A stretch of DNA of 9,158 nucleotides from an uncultured Lachnospiraceae bacterium (GTDB taxonomy: Bacteria; Bacillota; Clostridia; Lachnospirales; Lachnospiraceae). The stretch spans positions 1-9,158 of the forward strand of contig URCR01000066.1 of the NCBI GenBank assembly GCA_900546325.1, in the 5' to 3' direction. A program made the translations under genes and the position numbers. Below, in pieces: positions 5,896 to 9,158 of this stretch. The notes under the pieces were generated by a model. The model was not told where the DNA came from and made no database searches. It saw nothing but the letters and a program-made list of their open reading frames with translations. How positions within the stretch are numbered: the stretch's first letter is position 1; each line of letters starts with the position of its first letter.

Positions 5896-7149
5896 ATGAA
5901 AAAGAAAAAAATATTTTATGGCTGGTACGTTGTGCTGGGCTGTCTTTTAATCACCTGCACGATCATCCCGCCGATCATGGCGCTCAGCAACAAATTTCTG
6001 ATCCAGGTGACGAATGATCTTGGAATTTCGCACAGCGGCTTTACACTTGCAAACACAATCCTTCAAGGACTTGGAATCATCCTTTCGCCGATGGTTTCCT
6101 CCAAACTTGCCAAAGGAGATCTGCGTAAAATCCAATGCATCAGCATTATCGGTTTTTCGCTGTCCTATGCATCCTACTCTCTGGCTCAAAGTGCGATCCA
6201 CTTATATATCTCCTCCCTTTTCATTGGAGTATTCTATTTGAATTGTGCGATCATCCCGGTCAGTATGATGATCACAAACTGGTTTGAGAAAAAGAGAGGG
6301 CTCGCCATGAGTATTGCCATGGCCGGAATCGGAGTCGGCGGTACGATCTTCAGCCCGGTCATTACAATGCTTTTGAATCACTTCGGATGGAGACACACCT
6401 ACCAGATCATGGCACTGCTTATCCTGATCATCGCCCTCCCAGCCGCTTTCTTTCTGCTGCGCAAATCACCTGCAGACTTAGGCCTGGAACCATATGGGCA
6501 CGATACTTCTGCTGTGACATCCTCTGAAAAAGCAGGTACTTCCAAACCGAATGCAGATCTTTCTATCGATGTATCTGCTTCCTGGGGAAAATGCTTCTTC
6601 TGGCTTCTGATCATCGGAATGTTTGCAAACGGTCTGATCAACTCCGGATCTTTAGGGCAATTTCCTCCGGCAATCGAAGAAATGCACGGAGCAGAAGTGC
6701 AGGCTCTGATCATCTCCATGTATTCTTTGATCGGTATTTTCGGAAAGATCGTTCTCGGATGGTTGAATGACCGCTTCGGAATTATTGCCAGCACCGCCTT
6801 TGGCTGTATTACTTTTGCCGTTTCCTTCATCTTCATGCTCCTTGGAGAAAATGTGACAATGCTCTATATCATGGCGATTCTCTTTGGACTTGGCGATGCA
6901 ATCGGTACGGTTACCCCTCCGCTGATCACTTCTGCAGTCTTTGGCACAAAGAATTACGGACAGGCTTACGGAATTGCAAATAGTTTTACACAGATCGGTC
7001 TCACCCTTGGTTCTCTGCTTGTTGCCGGAATCTACGACGCAAGCGGTGCTTACCGAAATGCCTGGATTCTCCTAGCCATCCTGACGATCGTCACTTTAAT
7101 CGGATGGGTTGGATCCTACATTCTTTCCAGAAAATATGTAGAAAAATAA
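5896..7149 (+). CDS. MFS transporter, OFA (oxalate/formate antiporter-like) family
   Basis: This 417-residue protein has twelve predicted membrane segments. The opening FYGWYVVLGC (7-16) is characteristic of the OFA/monocarboxylate branch of the major facilitator superfamily. NWFEKKRGLAMSIAMAGIG (128-146) at the loop after helix 4 and the second-half motif GWLNDRFG (288-295) also fit. A soluble loop at about 195-228 links the two halves. Family members move small carboxylates or related anions by antiport or proton symport. The start lies four bases after the amidohydrolase stop, with a GAGGGAG site (5879-5885) ten bases upstream, so the two genes are cotranscribed. It probably imports the amidohydrolase substrate or exchanges its product. 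It is followed by a strong terminator. Confidence 0.92.
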   Translation: MKKKKIFYGWYVVLGCLLITCTIIPPIMALSNKFLIQVTNDLGISHSGFTLANTILQGLGIILSPMVSSKLAKGDLRKIQCISIIGFSLSYASYSLAQSAIHLYISSLFIGVFYLNCAIIPVSMMITNWFEKKRGLAMSIAMAGIGVGGTIFSPVITMLLNHFGWRHTYQIMALLILIIALPAAFFLLRKSPADLGLEPYGHDTSAVTSSEKAGTSKPNADLSIDVSASWGKCFFWLLIIGMFANGLINSGSLGQFPPAIEEMHGAEVQALIISMYSLIGIFGKIVLGWLNDRFGIIASTAFGCITFAVSFIFMLLGENVTMLYIMAILFGLGDAIGTVTPPLITSAVFGTKNYGQAYGIANSFTQIGLTLGSLLVAGIYDASGAYRNAWILLAILTIVTLIGWVGSYILSRKYVEK

Positions 7150-7174
7150 ATCTTGAAACTACTTTACATGCATT

Positions 7175-7217
7175 CGAGGTGTCCTGAAACTTCTCGTTTT
7201 GGGACACCTCGTTTTTT
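7175..7217 (+). terminator. Rho-independent terminator of the amidohydrolase-MFS operon
   Basis: CGAGGTGTCC (7175-7184) pairs with GGACACCTCG (7202-7211). The stem continues inward through TGAAAC/GTTTTG with two G-T pairs to a TTCTC loop, giving 16 pairs. Six T (7212-7217) follow directly. It lacks a comparable T tract on the minus strand, so it is directional, though the stem faces the convergent small gene. Confidence 0.92.
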
Positions 7218-7237
7218 ATCCTCACTTTATTCTCTTC

Positions 7238-7396
7238 TTAATCTTCATTCTTTTTGTCCGCCGGACAATTCCCGGAACATCCGCCGCAGCCGCCTCATCC
7301 ACAGCCGCTCTGTCCGTTCTTCGTCCTCTTGATCTGACGCACAATGATTAAAACTACACTCACTGCGATTACACTTCCAAGAATCCAGTCGATCAT
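7238..7396 (-). CDS. FeoB-associated Cys-rich membrane-like protein with in-frame TGA (candidate selenoprotein)
   Basis: The ATG at 7394-7396 has AGGAGGG (7407-7413) ten bases upstream. The product begins MIDWILGSVIAVSVVLIIV, one membrane segment, then a basic RQIKRTKNG stretch and a Cys-rich tail. That is the layout of the small FeoB-associated Cys-rich membrane proteins. Codon 34 is TGA (7295-7297). The frame then continues GGCGGCSGNCPADKKNED to a TAA at 7238-7240, 52 codons in all. The tail spacing puts the TGA where relatives have cysteine (C32-G-TGA-G-G-C37). If TGA is a stop, the product is 33 residues and loses four of its five thiol or selenol positions. Such proteins usually accompany the ferrous iron transporter FeoB, but no feo gene is in the window. 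Possible explanations are selenocysteine, nonsense mutation or sequencing error. The family call is from recalled pattern. Confidence 0.68.
7255..7283 (-). promoter_or_regulatory. Possible bacterial SECIS region after the TGA codon
   Basis: Two short stems follow the TGA. The first, CGGA-tgt-TCCG (7273-7283), starts 11 bases after the TGA, so its GT-containing loop is 16-18 bases downstream, close to the loop distance in E. coli fdhF. The second, TGTCC-ggc-GGACA (7255-7267), starts 27 bases after. Overlapping CCGG pairings compete with both. Bacterial SECIS elements vary, so this is suggestive only. Confidence 0.25.
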
Positions 7397-7420
7397 CTTC
7401 TTTTTTCCCTCCTGATACTT

Positions 7421-7450
7421 AAAAAAGATGAGACTCTTTTCAAAGTCTCA
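7421..7450 (-). terminator. Rho-independent terminator after rpoC
   Basis: TGAGACTTT-gaaa-AGAGTCTCA (7429-7450) forms a nine-pair stem with a GAAA tetraloop, followed on the minus strand by TCTTTTTT (7421-7428). It begins 13 bases after the rpoC stop. The small Cys-rich gene lies just beyond, its ribosome binding site eight bases past the T tract. Confidence 0.88.
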
Positions 7451-7463
7451 CCTTTTATTATTT

Positions 7464-9158
7464 CTATTCCTCAATGGAACTTAAAAGATCTTCACCTAAT
7501 ATATCTTGTGCTTCCAGCTCTGCTACACTTTCCTCAGATAATGTGAATGATTCAAAATCTTCTAACGAGATCTCATCTTCCATTGCCATATCTGTATCCA
7601 GTTTTACATCACGGTATTTTCTCATACCTGTTCCTGCCGGAATCAGTTTACCGATCAGTACGTTCTCTTTCACACCGATCAGGTGGTCTACCTTTCCTTT
7701 GATTGCCGCTTCCGTCAGAACCTTTGTTGTCTCCTGGAAGGAAGCTGCTGACAAGAAGGAATCTGTCGCAAGAGAAGCCTTTGTAATACCAAGCATTACC
7801 TGAACTCCTGTTGCAGGTTCTTTTCCTTCTGCGATCATCTGCTCATTCACATCATCAAATTCAAGTACATTTACCATTGTTCCCGGTAAGAACTCTGTAT
7901 CACCTTTCTCTTCGATGCGGATCTTCTTCAGCATCTGACGCACAATCACCTCGATATGCTTATCGTTGATTTCTACACCCTGGAGACGGTATACGCGCTG
8001 TACTTCCTGGATCATGTAATCCTGTACTGCACGGAGACCTTTGATCTTCAGAATATCATGTGGGTTGACACTACCTTCTGTCAGTTCATCACCTGCTCCT
8101 AACACTGCTCCATCCTGCACCTTAATTCTGGAACCGTATGGGATCAGGTATGCCTTGGATTCTCCGGTTTCATTGTTTGTCACAATGATCTCACGTTTTT
8201 TCTTGGTGTCGTGAATAGTAGCCACACCGCCAAATTCTGTGATGATCGCAAGACCTTTCGGCTTTCTTGCCTCGAAAAGCTCCTCGACACGAGGAAGACC
8301 CTGTGTGATATCATCACCGGCAACACCACCGGTATGGAATGTACGCATCGTAAGCTGTGTACCAGGTTCACCGATTGACTGGGCAGCGATAATACCAACC
8401 GCTTCTCCAACCTGTACCGGCTCTCCTGTCGCCATGTTCGCACCGTAACATTTTGCACAGATTCCGATGTGTGACTTACAAGAAAGGATCGTACGGATCT
8501 TCACTTCTGTGATTTCTCCGCCCTGTGCGTTCACACCGTATTTCATGATGTTTTCCGCACGTTTTGGTGTGATCATATGGTTTGCTTTTACAAGCACATT
8601 TCCGTCTTTGTCACAGATTGTCTCACAAGAATAACGTCCTGTGATACGCTCCTGCAGACTTTCAATCACTTCATTTCCGTCCATGAACGCTCTTACGTAC
8701 ATACCCGGAATCTCCGCACCTTTTTCCACACAGTCTACTTCACGGATGACAAGTTCCTGTGATACGTCAACAAGACGTCTTGTCAGATATCCGGAGTCGG
8801 CTGTACGAAGAGCTGTATCGGAAAGTCCTTTACGGGCTCCGTGGGCAGACATGAAGTACTCCAGTACGTCAAGACCTTCACGGAAGTTTGACTTGATCGG
8901 GAGCTCGATCGTACGACCTGTTGTATCGGCCATCAATCCACGCATACCTGCAAGCTGTTTGATCTGCTTGTCAGAACCACGGGCTCCGGAGTCAGCCATC
9001 ATGAAGATGTTGTTGTATTTATCAAGTCCTGATAACAGCGCCTCTGTCAGCTTATCATCAGTCTCTTTCCATGTCTCTACAACTTCTTTGTAACGTTCTT
9101 CTTCTGTGATCAGACCACGTTTGAAGTTCTTTGTGATTCTGTCCACAGTATCCTGTGC
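7464..9158 (-). CDS. rpoC: DNA-directed RNA polymerase subunit beta', C-terminal part (5' end beyond the right edge)
   Basis: The frame is open to the window edge and encodes the last 564 residues of beta'. Visible landmarks, counted from the first codon in the window, are the F-loop GARGSDKQIKQLAGMRGLM (58-76), the bridge helix region (about 98-134, SAHGARKGLSDTALRTADSG), and the zinc-binding cysteines 143, 227, 234 and 237 (equivalents of E. coli C814, C888, C895 and C898). The trigger loop region (251-278, VGIIAAQSIGEPGTQLTMRT) follows. The large SI3 insertion of proteobacterial beta' is absent, as in Bacillota. The C-terminus is acidic and ends in SSIEE. No frameshift or stop is present. 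rpoC is essential and lies upstream of rpsL in the same direction, but here ends in its own terminator. Confidence 0.98.
   Translation of the reverse strand, partial: AQDTVDRITKNFKRGLITEEERYKEVVETWKETDDKLTEALLSGLDKYNNIFMMADSGARGSDKQIKQLAGMRGLMADTTGRTIELPIKSNFREGLDVLEYFMSAHGARKGLSDTALRTADSGYLTRRLVDVSQELVIREVDCVEKGAEIPGMYVRAFMDGNEVIESLQERITGRYSCETICDKDGNVLVKANHMITPKRAENIMKYGVNAQGGEITEVKIRTILSCKSHIGICAKCYGANMATGEPVQVGEAVGIIAAQSIGEPGTQLTMRTFHTGGVAGDDITQGLPRVEELFEARKPKGLAIITEFGGVATIHDTKKKREIIVTNNETGESKAYLIPYGSRIKVQDGAVLGAGDELTEGSVNPHDILKIKGLRAVQDYMIQEVQRVYRLQGVEINDKHIEVIVRQMLKKIRIEEKGDTEFLPGTMVNVLEFDDVNEQMIAEGKEPATGVQVMLGITKASLATDSFLSAASFQETTKVLTEAAIKGKVDHLIGVKENVLIGKLIPAGTGMRKYRDVKLDTDMAMEDEISLEDFESFTLSEESVAELEAQDILGEDLLSSIEE

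Noticed and set aside
6399..6836. Minus-strand open frame (145 codons) opposite the MFS gene
   Set aside because: It is antisense to a clear transporter gene, with no start signal or family features.
8641..9093. Plus-strand open frames within rpoC (also 7474-7803 and 8239-8448)
   Set aside because: They are antisense to the highly conserved rpoC reading frame and have no independent support.
1..9158. tRNA genes, CRISPR arrays, insertion sequences, attachment sites or long direct repeats
   Set aside because: None was seen on reading both strands. The cassette boundaries show terminators and promoters but no mobile-element hallmarks.

Overview
The window suggests a low-to-mid-GC Gram-positive bacterium of the class Clostridia, most likely a Lachnospiraceae-type gut anaerobe. 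The evidence is a Bacillota-type 140-residue S12 protein with the extra N-terminal segment absent from E. coli S12, strong AGGAGG ribosome binding sites, TTGACA/TATAAT promoters and U-tract terminators. The assignment rests on recalled family features, not on a search.

The two ends belong to the rpoBC/str ribosomal locus, read on the minus strand. The C-terminal 564 codons of rpoC enter from the right edge (7464-9158). rpsL (S12, 237-659) and the first 18 codons of rpsG (S7, 1-56) leave at the left edge. In many Bacillota rpsL follows rpoC closely; here about 6.8 kb lies between them. rpoC ends in its own terminator, and rpsL has its own promoter and a leader with two hairpins, so the halves are transcriptionally separable.

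The interposed region is an accessory metabolic cassette in two divergent arms around a 349-base control region (4370-4718). The right arm (+) is an M20D amidohydrolase followed four bases later by an OFA-type MFS transporter, closed by a long terminator. The left arm (-) is a predicted regulator (PrpR-N-like N-terminus, glycine-rich central motif, C-terminal winged helix). After it, from a separate consensus promoter, come an M24B Xaa-Pro-type peptidase and an AEC-family permease whose start codon lies one base past the peptidase stop. Two hydrolases, two transporters and one sensor suggest uptake and cleavage of an N-acyl amino acid, amide or small peptide, with export or exchange of a product. 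The substrate cannot be read from the sequence.

The most notable item is a small gene between the rpoC terminator and the MFS terminator (7238-7396, -). It encodes a 52-codon protein like the FeoB-associated Cys-rich membrane family, but an in-frame TGA (7295-7297) sits where the family normally has cysteine. The Cys-rich tail stays intact for 18 codons beyond it. This is a candidate selenocysteine codon; a nonsense mutation or sequencing error is the main alternative.
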